Positions 39,958-47,814 of a stretch of DNA of 64,000 bases are shown one piece after another. The DNA is from Perlucidibaca aquatica. Lineage in GTDB: Bacteria > Pseudomonadota > Gammaproteobacteria > Pseudomonadales > Moraxellaceae. Position 1 is the first letter of the stretch; every line of letters starts with the position of its first letter. A program made the translations under genes and the position numbers. Location of the stretch: contig NZ_LZDB01000002.1 in the NCBI RefSeq assembly GCF_001676655.1, forward strand, positions 1,302,001-1,366,000, in the 5' to 3' direction. Below the pieces are notes generated by a model. That model did no database searches. It was not told the DNA's origin and saw nothing but the letters and a program-made list of their open reading frames with translations.

Positions 39958-40497
39958 TTAAAATTCAGGATCCCAATCCACCGTGATGCATTTCGCCTCG
40001 CGATCAACCTTGAGCACCACCTGATCCACCCAGGGCAATAACCGCTCTTGATCATCCACGCTGCCATCACAGGCCTTCAGCACGATGACATCGTTCGCGC
40101 CGGTTTCCATCATGTCATCAACACAACCGAGCAAAACACCTTGCTCGGTGATCACACGCATGCCCATCAGATCCGACCAGAAGTATTCGTCAGCCGCGAG
40201 GGTCTGCAAGGCAGATTTCGGTACCCAGATGGTGGCACCGATCATCAGGTCGGCCGAGTTGCGGTCTTCACAACCGGCAAATTGGGCGACTAGACCCTTG
40301 CCTTGGGCACGATGGTCGGCCAGTACGACCTTCGCCAGCGTGCCAGCACGATCCAAATACCAAGGACCGTACGAGAAAATATTGGCAATGGGCTCGGTGC
40401 GGGACATTACCCACACCCAGCCCTTGATGCCGTAGGCGGTGTGCACATGGCCGACCTGAATCAGGTCATCGCGCGAGGGCAGCGCCGCCTGAGTCAT
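39958..40497 (-). CDS. rimM: 16S rRNA processing protein RimM
   Basis: RimM helps 30S maturation through S19. The ATG at 40497 lies 2 nt after the rpsP stop and gives 179 residues, beginning just before IQVGHVHTAYGIKGWVWV, the family start. An N-terminal barrel domain and the C-terminal PRC barrel (YFWSDLMGMRVITEQG and LLPWVDQVVLKVD) are visible. The longer frame from 40572 overlaps rpsP and is rejected. Confidence 0.96.
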   Translation of the reverse strand: MTQAALPSRDDLIQVGHVHTAYGIKGWVWVMSRTEPIANIFSYGPWYLDRAGTLAKVVLADHRAQGKGLVAQFAGCEDRNSADLMIGATIWVPKSALQTLAADEYFWSDLMGMRVITEQGVLLGCVDDMMETGANDVIVLKACDGSVDDQERLLPWVDQVVLKVDREAKCITVDWDPEF

Positions 40498-40499
40498 GT

Positions 40500-40748
40500 T
40501 CAAGCAGCCTTCTGGGCTTCCTTGACCAACTGGGCAACGCGCTCGGAAGTCTGAGCACCGTTGCTGATCCAATAGGCCAGACGTTCCATGTTCAGGCGCA
40601 GACGCTCTTCCTGACCACGGGCAACCGGGTTGAAGAAGCCAACGCGCTCGATGAAACGGCCATCACGGGCATTGCGGCTGTCGGTGACAACGATGGAGTA
40701 GAACGGACGCTTCTTGGCGCCGCCACGGGCGAGACGAATGGTGACCAT
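40500..40748 (-). CDS. rpsP: 30S ribosomal protein S16
   Basis: The 82 residues match S16 from [21 protein letters not shown] through [12 protein letters not shown]. It is the first gene of the operon. The 121-bp gap to the divergent transporter holds the promoters of both. Confidence 0.98.
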   Translation of the reverse strand: MVTIRLARGGAKKRPFYSIVVTDSRNARDGRFIERVGFFNPVARGQEERLRLNMERLAYWISNGAQTSERVAQLVKEAQKAA

Positions 40749-40869
40749 GGGTCGTTTCCTTTATTTGGGTTTCTGTGGTCTTTCGGTCCGTGCAGGCGCC
40801 ACAGAAATCGACCTAGCACGGAAGGTCGCGTATTGTACGCACTTCTTCCGCTCAAGACCAGTCCACCCC

Positions 40870-41763
40870 ATGCACTACCAAGCTCCCCAACAGTCCCTGT
40901 TGCGAGGCCTAGCGCTACTCACGCTTTCGGCCCTGCTGTTCTCCGCTATGGGCGTGCTCATCCGCCTTGCCTCGCACACCGTGAATAATGAAACCATCGT
41001 ATTTATGCGCAGTGTGGTGGGATCCATTTTACTGTTGCCGCTGCTGGCCGTGCATGGCACTGCCCTGCTGAAAACCTCGGTTCCTTGGAAGCATGCCTGG
41101 CGCGCAGTGGTGGGCCTCGCCGCGATGTATGGCTTCTTTTATGCCATCGCGCATATCCCGCTCTCCAGTGCGATGGTCTTTACATACTCTTCGCCTGTCT
41201 TTATTCCGCTGGTAGCTTGGCTATTTTTGAAAGAGGCGATTACGGCACGCATGATGATCGCGGCGACGCTCGGCATGGCCGGCGTGCTCATGGTCTGCAA
41301 GCCCGAGCTGGCCGGCAACGGCTGGATATTAATTGTGGGCATCAGCTCCAGCTTACTGGCCTCTATGGCCTTTGTGACCGTGCGTTCCCTTTCCACCACC
41401 GAGCCGACCACGCGCATCGTGCTGTACTTCAGTTTGTTTTCGGCCGGCATCTCCGCCATTCCCATGCTTTGGGCCTGGCACCCACTAAACGCCTATGAGC
41501 TTTTGCTGGTAACAGGCGTGGGTTTGCTCGCCACCTTGAGTCAACTGGCCATGTCGAAAGCCTATGCATTAGCACCCGCCGGCAAAATTGGACCGGCGGC
41601 TTATTTAGCCATTGTGTTTGCTGGCCTATGGGCCTGGATATTGTGGGGCGAAGTGCCCGATCAACTCGCTGTGATCGGCACCGTGATCATTTTCACGGCG
41701 ACGCTGTTGTGTTTACCCCAACGCCAATCGCAGCGGCCGCCGGAGCCACTGGCGGAGCAGTAA
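40870..41763 (+). CDS. DMT-superfamily (EamA) transporter
   Basis: From the ATG at 40870 it has 297 residues and ten predicted helices in two EamA repeats (about 15-140 and 155-285). The frame stays open upstream to 40714 but would overlap rpsP and is not membrane-like. DMT members export amino acids, nucleobases or other metabolites. The substrate is unknown. Its last 71 bp overlap the 3' end of the converging glycosyltransferase gene. Confidence 0.85.
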   Translation: MHYQAPQQSLLRGLALLTLSALLFSAMGVLIRLASHTVNNETIVFMRSVVGSILLLPLLAVHGTALLKTSVPWKHAWRAVVGLAAMYGFFYAIAHIPLSSAMVFTYSSPVFIPLVAWLFLKEAITARMMIAATLGMAGVLMVCKPELAGNGWILIVGISSSLLASMAFVTVRSLSTTEPTTRIVLYFSLFSAGISAIPMLWAWHPLNAYELLLVTGVGLLATLSQLAMSKAYALAPAGKIGPAAYLAIVFAGLWAWILWGEVPDQLAVIGTVIIFTATLLCLPQRQSQRPPEPLAEQ

Positions 41764-43327
41764 AGTAGCGCTCAGTTACCGGACAGCTCGCCACCGGCAG
41801 CCAGTCCGGCGCTGTATAGAACTTATCTCGCACGGGCACTAGCACCTGAGACCAATAGCGCGCGTAGTTAAAGCCCTCTCCCAACGCGAAAACATAGCGT
41901 TGGCCATGAAGGCTCACGTTCACAGTGCGAACTTGCTCAAACCATGCCGACACCGCCGCCAACTCGGCGGGGCGCTTTAAGTAAATCAAAATGGATCGCC
42001 CATCGAGGGCACGGAAATCAGTCCAGAAGTCATCTTGGCGGGCATATTTTGATCCGGGCCCAATGACCATGACCGGCTCTTTAATCTGATACGACAACAC
42101 AGAGGCCCAGGTATAACCCCTCGCCGCGACGGGCAAATTTGCAGCTTGCGCAGGGCTTAGCCCTGCCTCTTTAACGAGCTGATCTCTCGCCGCAGCCAAC
42201 AGTGCCGGCGCCTCGGTAGCGGCCAGCAAATCCTTTGCCACTTTCGGCTGATGCTGCCAAACGCTGTAGGGCACCAACAAAATCGCGAAAATCACCACAA
42301 CATGTGCGGCACTGAGCCAACCCATCCAACCTAACCAGCGCTGCCATTGCGCTACCGGCGTTGAAAACAGCGCCATGAGCACCATGGGGTAGAACCACAA
42401 GACCCAATGCAGGCCGATGGTTTTTTTCAAACTCACGACCAAAAAGCCCACGAGCGCAGTCAACACAATCACACGGGCCAGCCGAGCGCCTTCAGCAATC
42501 TCTGCGGGCAATGCAGGCGACGTCCGCCAGCTACGCCACCAGGCCAGGGCCAACGGCGGGATTACCACATACGCCATCATGGCCAGATACGTCAGCATAT
42601 CGGCCCATTGAATGCCGACCTCGCCACGATTGCGATTGACCAAGTTAAACAGGAGGTTGGCCCAGCAATGATTGAGGTTCCAGTACAGATTGATCAAACC
42701 GAAGGGAATCGCCACCAGCACGAGCGTCATGCCCAAACGCCAGAGGAGACGATTCACCGCAAAGAAGTAAATTAAATAGGCCAGGCCTAGAAAAACGGCA
42801 AAGTATTTCGACAGAAAGGCCAGCCCCAAAAACACCCCTGCAAGCGCCGCCCAGCCATAGGACGTCGCTGTGTGCCCCGTTGAGCGGGTGGGCGAAGCAT
42901 GTCTAAGCGCTTGCACAGCCGCAAAGCTGGACGCTGCAGCAAATAGCATGCAGCCGGTATCGGTCAGCGTAAACGCGAAAATGAGACTAAGGGGGCTAAA
43001 CAAAAAGACCAGCGCAAGCAGCCGCGCCTTTTCAACATCAAAACGTTGCCACTGCGCATATAGCCCGAGGGCGATCAGCAGCTCGGTCAGAATGCCCGGC
43101 AGTCGGACCATCACAGGGTGTTCAGAGACCTGCAGCATCAGCCACGTCATCCAGCCCGCCATGGGTGGATGGTCGTAATAGCCGTAATCGAGATGGCGTC
43201 CCCACAGCACGAAATACGCTTCGTCACCGGTCATCGGTAGCAGCGCTGCCAGGACCAACTTGATGAGCAGCGCCAGACACACGCCCTGCCCCAGCGACAG
43301 ACGTGACAGCCAAGCAGTTCGCGTCAT
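41693..43327 (-). CDS. GT-C glycosyltransferase, family 39/83 (ArnT/PMT-like)
   Basis: This multi-pass glycosyltransferase has 544 residues and about 11-12 helices in the first 370, then a periplasmic C-terminal domain. The first periplasmic loop has the acidic motif Gly-Asp35-Glu36 in TGDEAYF and YGYYDHPPMAGW, as in enzymes that take sugars from polyprenyl-phosphate donors. It is the last gene of the block starting at dprE1, and its ATG overlaps the stop of the preceding gene by 4 bases. I infer that it transfers the polyprenyl-phosphoryl-pentose made by that block. The acceptor is unknown. Confidence 0.85.
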   Translation of the reverse strand: MTRTAWLSRLSLGQGVCLALLIKLVLAALLPMTGDEAYFVLWGRHLDYGYYDHPPMAGWMTWLMLQVSEHPVMVRLPGILTELLIALGLYAQWQRFDVEKARLLALVFLFSPLSLIFAFTLTDTGCMLFAAASSFAAVQALRHASPTRSTGHTATSYGWAALAGVFLGLAFLSKYFAVFLGLAYLIYFFAVNRLLWRLGMTLVLVAIPFGLINLYWNLNHCWANLLFNLVNRNRGEVGIQWADMLTYLAMMAYVVIPPLALAWWRSWRTSPALPAEIAEGARLARVIVLTALVGFLVVSLKKTIGLHWVLWFYPMVLMALFSTPVAQWQRWLGWMGWLSAAHVVVIFAILLVPYSVWQHQPKVAKDLLAATEAPALLAAARDQLVKEAGLSPAQAANLPVAARGYTWASVLSYQIKEPVMVIGPGSKYARQDDFWTDFRALDGRSILIYLKRPAELAAVSAWFEQVRTVNVSLHGQRYVFALGEGFNYARYWSQVLVPVRDKFYTAPDWLPVASCPVTERYFTAPPVAPAAAAIGVGVNTTASP

Positions 43328-44271
43328 GCCTTAACCTCTGAGGCCGAATGAGTGGGCAGTGCCATCACCGAAATCACACCCAGTAAGACGGCGAACCATA
43401 AAGTCGCTAAGCGGATAATCACCGTGGCGGCAATGGCTTGAGGCAAGGGCATGCCCTGCAGCACCAACAAGCCCGTCATGGTGGCTTCAGTGCCCCCAAG
43501 GCCGCCCGGCAAGAAGCTTAACGCGCCCACTAACATAGCAAAGCCGTACACAAAGAGCGCGAAGCTCAATGAAATATCCGGTTGCAGGCTGTGCAAAATC
43601 AAGTATGCACCCACGCCTTCCCCCAACCACGCAATGAGGGTTAGGCCTTGTGCCTGCCATAACAAGCGACCGCGCCAGAAGGGTCGACTGCTGGCCGCCA
43701 CATCGGACAGCCAGATCAAACCGGGCGAGTCATGGCGCCAGTGCGCAAACCGACGCAGTAATTGCTCTGGCAGGGGTGTACGCAACACGAACAGACCACC
43801 GATTAACAACGCAACCAGGACTGCAAAGTACGCGACACCACCAGGCAGATGCGTAAAGCCTATTGCCGTCAGAGCCACAATCGCGACTAAGTCGGCGAGG
43901 CGCTCACTAAAAAACATGGCGGCTGAATGGTGGTACTGAACGCCATAGGGCTTAAGAAAGAGACTGCGAATTAACTCTCCGGCTTTGCCTGGCGTGGTTG
44001 TCAGCGAGAAACCCGCAAAATAGATGCGCAGATTGGTCATCCGTGAAATCGGGTGATGATCGCGCTCCAAGTACAAATGCCAGCGCTCCGCTCGGAGCAG
44101 GTAATTCAGCAACGATAAGGCTAAAGCCGCAAGCATGGGCCACAGACCAATTTGCTGAAAAGCCTGTAGCACGTCCCGCCAGCCAGACCACAACGCAAAC
44201 CCCAAATAAGCCAAGGCACTTAAGCCAATAGACCACCAGAGCAGGCGTTGCTGAGTCGAGGAAAGTGTCAT
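43324..44271 (-). CDS. AglD/YbhN-type (UPF0104) membrane protein, candidate lipid-sugar translocase
   Basis: From the ATG at 44271 (TAATG overlap with the previous stop) it has 315 residues and about eight helices. Motifs of the lysylphosphatidylglycerol-synthase transmembrane family are visible: AERWHLYL, TTTPGKAGELIRSLFLK and SFLPGGLGGTEATMTGLL. Members of this family are often found with polyprenyl-linked sugar pathways. A role in flipping or handling the lipid-linked pentose is inferred from the neighbours only. The frame is open 33 bp upstream, but that start would sit inside the ubiA-like gene. Confidence 0.8.
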   Translation of the reverse strand: MTLSSTQQRLLWWSIGLSALAYLGFALWSGWRDVLQAFQQIGLWPMLAALALSLLNYLLRAERWHLYLERDHHPISRMTNLRIYFAGFSLTTTPGKAGELIRSLFLKPYGVQYHHSAAMFFSERLADLVAIVALTAIGFTHLPGGVAYFAVLVALLIGGLFVLRTPLPEQLLRRFAHWRHDSPGLIWLSDVAASSRPFWRGRLLWQAQGLTLIAWLGEGVGAYLILHSLQPDISLSFALFVYGFAMLVGALSFLPGGLGGTEATMTGLLVLQGMPLPQAIAATVIIRLATLWFAVLLGVISVMALPTHSASEVKA

Positions 44272-45134
44272 TAGGCCACCATGTACAGCGTGACTAAAAA
44301 CCATAGGCCGCCGGCAACGAGAATGTGGCGATCATTCAAGAGGTCACGCGAAGGATCACCACCTCCGGTCTCTTGATGCAGCAAAAAGAGATACCGGAAG
44401 CAGGCGTAAATCACAAACGGCACCGTAAACAACAAATCATCGGTATCGTGAATTCGACGCACGTCCACATCCATGGTGTAGAGGCTGTAGCTGAGAATCA
44501 TGCCCGTACAGGTAATGCCAATCAGCTTATCGAGTAGCTCAGCGCTGTAGTCCCCCAAGACTTTACGATGGTCAGCGCCGTGTCCGCGCATTTCCAATAA
44601 TTCGGCTCGGCGCTTAATAAAGCCCAGAAAGAGGGTTGCCCAGAGGCCACAGAACAGCAGCCAATTTGAAGGGGGAATATCTACCCCATCGGTTCCGGCG
44701 AGAATACGCAGCATAAAGCCTGCCGAAATACAGAAAATATCGAGCAAGACAATCTGCTTCCAGCGCAGGGTATACGCCACGTTCAGCAACAGATACGCCA
44801 AGACATAGCCCGCTACAGGCGGATTCGCTGTCCACGCCAACAGCAATGAAGCTGCTGCCAGCACCACACCCAACAAGCGTGCCTGCTGCTCGCTCACCGC
44901 ACCTGAGGCAATGGGACGAAAGCGCTTCGTGGGATGCAGTCTATCCTCAGCAACATCATGCAAATCATTGAGCACGTAGACGGTGCTGGACGCCAAGCAG
45001 AAGGCGGCGAATGCTAACAAAACTGCCTGCACCAACGCGGGCTCGCTCCAGCCATGGCCAAAGATCAAGCCCATGAACAGGAAGCCATTTTTGACCCACT
45101 GATGCGGGCGCATGAGCTTCAACATAAACACCAT
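44271..45134 (-). CDS. Polyprenyl-phosphate phosphoribosyltransferase (UbiA family)
   Basis: The 287-residue membrane enzyme has the UbiA-family first Asp-rich motif NDLHDVAEDRLHPTKRFRP (Asn56, Asp57, Asp60, Asp64) and a second motif region GDYSAELLDKLIG. This pattern is that of decaprenyl-phosphate phosphoribosyltransferase (mycobacterial Rv3806c type), which joins PRPP to polyprenyl phosphate, rather than of ubiquinone or haem enzymes. Its neighbours encode the later steps of the same route. It starts 15 nt after the HAD phosphatase gene. Confidence 0.85.
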   Translation of the reverse strand: MVFMLKLMRPHQWVKNGFLFMGLIFGHGWSEPALVQAVLLAFAAFCLASSTVYVLNDLHDVAEDRLHPTKRFRPIASGAVSEQQARLLGVVLAAASLLLAWTANPPVAGYVLAYLLLNVAYTLRWKQIVLLDIFCISAGFMLRILAGTDGVDIPPSNWLLFCGLWATLFLGFIKRRAELLEMRGHGADHRKVLGDYSAELLDKLIGITCTGMILSYSLYTMDVDVRRIHDTDDLLFTVPFVIYACFRYLFLLHQETGGGDPSRDLLNDRHILVAGGLWFLVTLYMVA

Positions 45135-45149
45135 CCTAATAATTGTTAT

Positions 45150-45758
45150 TTAGCGCCACGGCTTAAAGTGGGGTTGCTCGGCCAGTGCCAGCATGTCGGT
45201 ATCGCCCGAGCTATCGCCATAGGCGGCAATAATGCGTGGCTGATTAAAGTGCGTCAGAAGTCGGCGTGCCTTTTCTGGCCCGTAGCAGTTGGGTGTCGCC
45301 AACTGGCCGGTATAGCGCCCCAATGCATCCACAGCCAACTCAGTGGCTAAAACCGTCTCAAAACCTGCGTCTCGCGCCCAAGGCCTTAAGTACAGCCCTA
45401 AGGTCGCGCTCACCAATACACAGCAATGCCCTTGCTTTAAATGACCATGCAATTTGGCAATACCTTGGGGCCGCAAGGTCGCTGGGATTTTTTCCCGAGC
45501 AAAGCGCTCGGCTAAGGCCTCCACTTCATTTACACGGCGCCCCTGGAGATAGACCTGTAGTACGCGGATTTTGGCGGACTCATTGTCTTGCAAGCGCAAC
45601 ACATAGCAGAGCAACGTGGGCAGGCACTTCAGGAACGCCCAGACAAATTTTGGCCATGGTGTGACAAACGCAAGAAATCGAAAAAACGACTCGCCGTGCG
45701 TGAGGGTGCCATCAAAATCAAACGCTGCCACAACCGGATGCTTGACCAACACCGTCAT
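45150..45758 (-). CDS. HAD-superfamily phosphatase (IB type)
   Basis: The 202-residue protein has all four HAD motifs: Asp14 and Asp16 in AFDFDGTLT, the Ser in VLVSATLG, Lys in YGPEKARRLL and GDSSGDTDML. The helical cap between motifs I and II is the SerB-like IB type. By position between dprE2 and the phosphoribosyltransferase it could remove the 5-phosphate from polyprenyl-phosphoryl-5-phosphoribose. That is inference. It overlaps dprE2 by ATGA. Confidence 0.8.
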   Translation of the reverse strand: MTVLVKHPVVAAFDFDGTLTHGESFFRFLAFVTPWPKFVWAFLKCLPTLLCYVLRLQDNESAKIRVLQVYLQGRRVNEVEALAERFAREKIPATLRPQGIAKLHGHLKQGHCCVLVSATLGLYLRPWARDAGFETVLATELAVDALGRYTGQLATPNCYGPEKARRLLTHFNQPRIIAAYGDSSGDTDMLALAEQPHFKPWR

Positions 45759-46489
45759 AACTTGAGTCTCTTAAACACCACCTCGGGCACGTGACGAATA
45801 ATCAGCAAAATCAAACGCCAGAATCCCGGGATATAGACCTCATCCCGCCCCTTATCGCTAGCGGCAACAATTTGCTGACCCACCCAAAACGGGTCCGCCA
45901 CGAGAAAAAGACCCGGCAAGCCAAAAGTCATGCGGGTATCAACGAAGCCAGGCTTCACTGTGAGCACGCTAACACCAGAGGCAAATAAGCGATTACGCAA
46001 GCCCGCCAGATAAATAGCGAATCCCCCTTTGGCGGCGCCATACAGATAGTTGCTTTGACGACCACGATCGCCAGCAACGGAGCTGATGCCCACAATAAAA
46101 CCGTGTTTGCGTTGCTCGCAGACATCAGCGAAGGCATTAATTAAGGCTACGGGGCCGGTGAAATTACGCTGAATCACCTGCAAGGCAGGCGCGCCATGGC
46201 GCATGGTTTCGTTATCGGGCATCCATCCCGCAGCGCACAGTAGGCCATCAATTTGACCATAGGTTTCTTGTAGCTCGGCCAGCCAACTTTCACGCGGAGT
46301 CGTCTCATCTAGGTCTAAGGCCACCACTTGCGCGGCGGTGTTAAAGCGCACGCGGATATCCTGAGCCAAACGTGCGAGCTCAGCATCATCACGCCCGGCC
46401 AAGAGCACGCGCTGCCCTTGTGCTGCCCATGCAAAGGCACAGCCACGCGCCATCGCGGAGGTCGCACCTACAATCAGAATCTGGGTCAT
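45755..46489 (-). CDS. dprE2: DprE2-like short-chain reductase
   Basis: DprE2 reduces the 2-keto intermediate to complete the epimerisation of polyprenyl-phosphoryl-ribose to arabinose. The 244 residues show a Rossmann start (ILIVGATSAMARG), Ser136 or Ser137 in GISSVAG, and catalytic Tyr150 and Lys154 in YLYGAAKGG. The C-terminus (LLIIRHVPEVVFKRLKL) closely follows the end of mycobacterial DprE2. The ATG at 46489 overlaps the dprE1 stop (TGATG). A frame open to 46567 is an internal shadow of dprE1. Confidence 0.85.
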   Translation of the reverse strand: MTQILIVGATSAMARGCAFAWAAQGQRVLLAGRDDAELARLAQDIRVRFNTAAQVVALDLDETTPRESWLAELQETYGQIDGLLCAAGWMPDNETMRHGAPALQVIQRNFTGPVALINAFADVCEQRKHGFIVGISSVAGDRGRQSNYLYGAAKGGFAIYLAGLRNRLFASGVSVLTVKPGFVDTRMTFGLPGLFLVADPFWVGQQIVAASDKGRDEVYIPGFWRLILLIIRHVPEVVFKRLKL

Positions 46490-47811
46490 CAGCACATCTC
46501 CAAACGACGGCCCAGTGCCGACACAAACAAACCTTCTGGATCGAGCTGGCTGCGCAATTCGCGCCACGCATCGAGTTGCGGATACATACGCGGCAGTGAA
46601 GAGGCCGCCAGTCGTGCGTCTTTAGCCAAATAGACTCGACCACCATGATCCAGCACCACAGCGTCTAGTGTGTCGAGCAAGGCCAAGGTGTCGTGTCGCA
46701 GGGGCAGATCTAACGCGAGGGTGTAGCCGGGCATGGGGAAAGACAGCAGACCTGAGCCGGCCGCGCCAAAACGCTTAAGCACCGCGAGGAAGCTGGCATT
46801 ACCCGATAAGCTCAGACGCGTCAGCACAGCCTCTAGGCCCTTGGCCGCTGTTTCCGGTGGCAATACAAATTGGTACTGCACGAAGCCCTTTTTACCGTAC
46901 AGACGATTCCACTGCTGGATACCGTCCAATGGGTAGAAGAACGGTGCCAAATCACAGCGGAATGCCTGTTGCTTGCGGCCCTCCCAACGGTAATAGCCGG
47001 CGTTAAAGGCTCTTACTGTATAGCGATTCAGGGCGAAGCCCGGCAGGTCAAAAGGCATCTTAAGCTTGGCTGCTTTTGGGCCACTCGACAGTGCGCCTTC
47101 GGCATGATGGCCGCGCATAAACACCGATCGGCCGAGGTTTTTACCGGATGCCAGGCAATCAATCCAAGCCACCGTGTACTCGTCGTCCAGCTCTGCCGAC
47201 TCCATCAGCGCAAAGGCTTCCGCCAAGTTCGCCGCCGGGCGATGCTGTACTTGCATCTCGGCTGAGGGAATGCGCTTCAGTTGCAGCGTCACCTCGCCAA
47301 TGATGCCCGTCATGCCCATGCCACCCACCGTGGCCCAAAACACGGACGGATAAAGATCGGCAGAACAGCGCAAAACGCCCTGCGGCGTAAACAGCTCGAT
47401 TTCTCGAACAAAGGCGCTAAAGCTACCCACATGATGATGGTTCTTGCCATGCACATCCGCCGCGACCGCACCGCCTAGGGTGACGTAGCGCGTGCCCGGA
47501 GTGACCGGCAAAAACCAGCCCTGCGCCATGACCACCTGTAAAATTTCATCCAAGCTCACACCGGCCTCGGCGGTCAGCAAGCCGCTCTCGGCATCAAAGG
47601 CAAGGAATCGATTCAGACGCGTCATGAGCACAGTCGTGCCGGAGGCGCTGATCGCAGCATCGCCATAGGCTCGCCCATGACCTCGCGCAATTGCCGCCTG
47701 CTGGGCTAGACCAACCAGCTCGACGTAACGATCTGGCCGGGCCACTTGCGCAGCCACTTGAGGGTATCGGCCCCAGCCCGACAAGCTTTGTTTTACGGTA
47801 TTTATTGTCAT
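46489..47811 (-). CDS. dprE1: DprE1-like FAD-dependent polyprenyl-phosphoryl-ribose oxidase
   Basis: DprE1 oxidises polyprenyl-phosphoryl-ribose at C2. The 440 residues match mycobacterial DprE1 along the whole length: IARGHGRAYGD, the FAD-binding VTPGTRYVTLGGAVAADVHGKNHHHVGSF, FWATVGGMGMTGII, FFYPLDGIQQWNRLYGKKGFVQYQFV and the C-terminal ALGRRLEM. The catalytic-region Lys of TAKDSR is conserved as Lys397 (LAKDAR). The benzothiazinone-target Cys of the M. tuberculosis enzyme (Cys387) corresponds to Ala366. The gene starts 3 nt after the ffh stop, with only a weak AAGAAG site. Confidence 0.9.
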   Translation of the reverse strand: MTINTVKQSLSGWGRYPQVAAQVARPDRYVELVGLAQQAAIARGHGRAYGDAAISASGTTVLMTRLNRFLAFDAESGLLTAEAGVSLDEILQVVMAQGWFLPVTPGTRYVTLGGAVAADVHGKNHHHVGSFSAFVREIELFTPQGVLRCSADLYPSVFWATVGGMGMTGIIGEVTLQLKRIPSAEMQVQHRPAANLAEAFALMESAELDDEYTVAWIDCLASGKNLGRSVFMRGHHAEGALSSGPKAAKLKMPFDLPGFALNRYTVRAFNAGYYRWEGRKQQAFRCDLAPFFYPLDGIQQWNRLYGKKGFVQYQFVLPPETAAKGLEAVLTRLSLSGNASFLAVLKRFGAAGSGLLSFPMPGYTLALDLPLRHDTLALLDTLDAVVLDHGGRVYLAKDARLAASSLPRMYPQLDAWRELRSQLDPEGLFVSALGRRLEMC

Positions 47812-47814
47812 GTA

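Noticed and set aside
44271-45134. UbiA as a ubiquinone-pathway prenyltransferase
   Set aside because: The Asp-rich motif pattern and the DprE1/DprE2 neighbours fit the phosphoribosyltransferase branch better.
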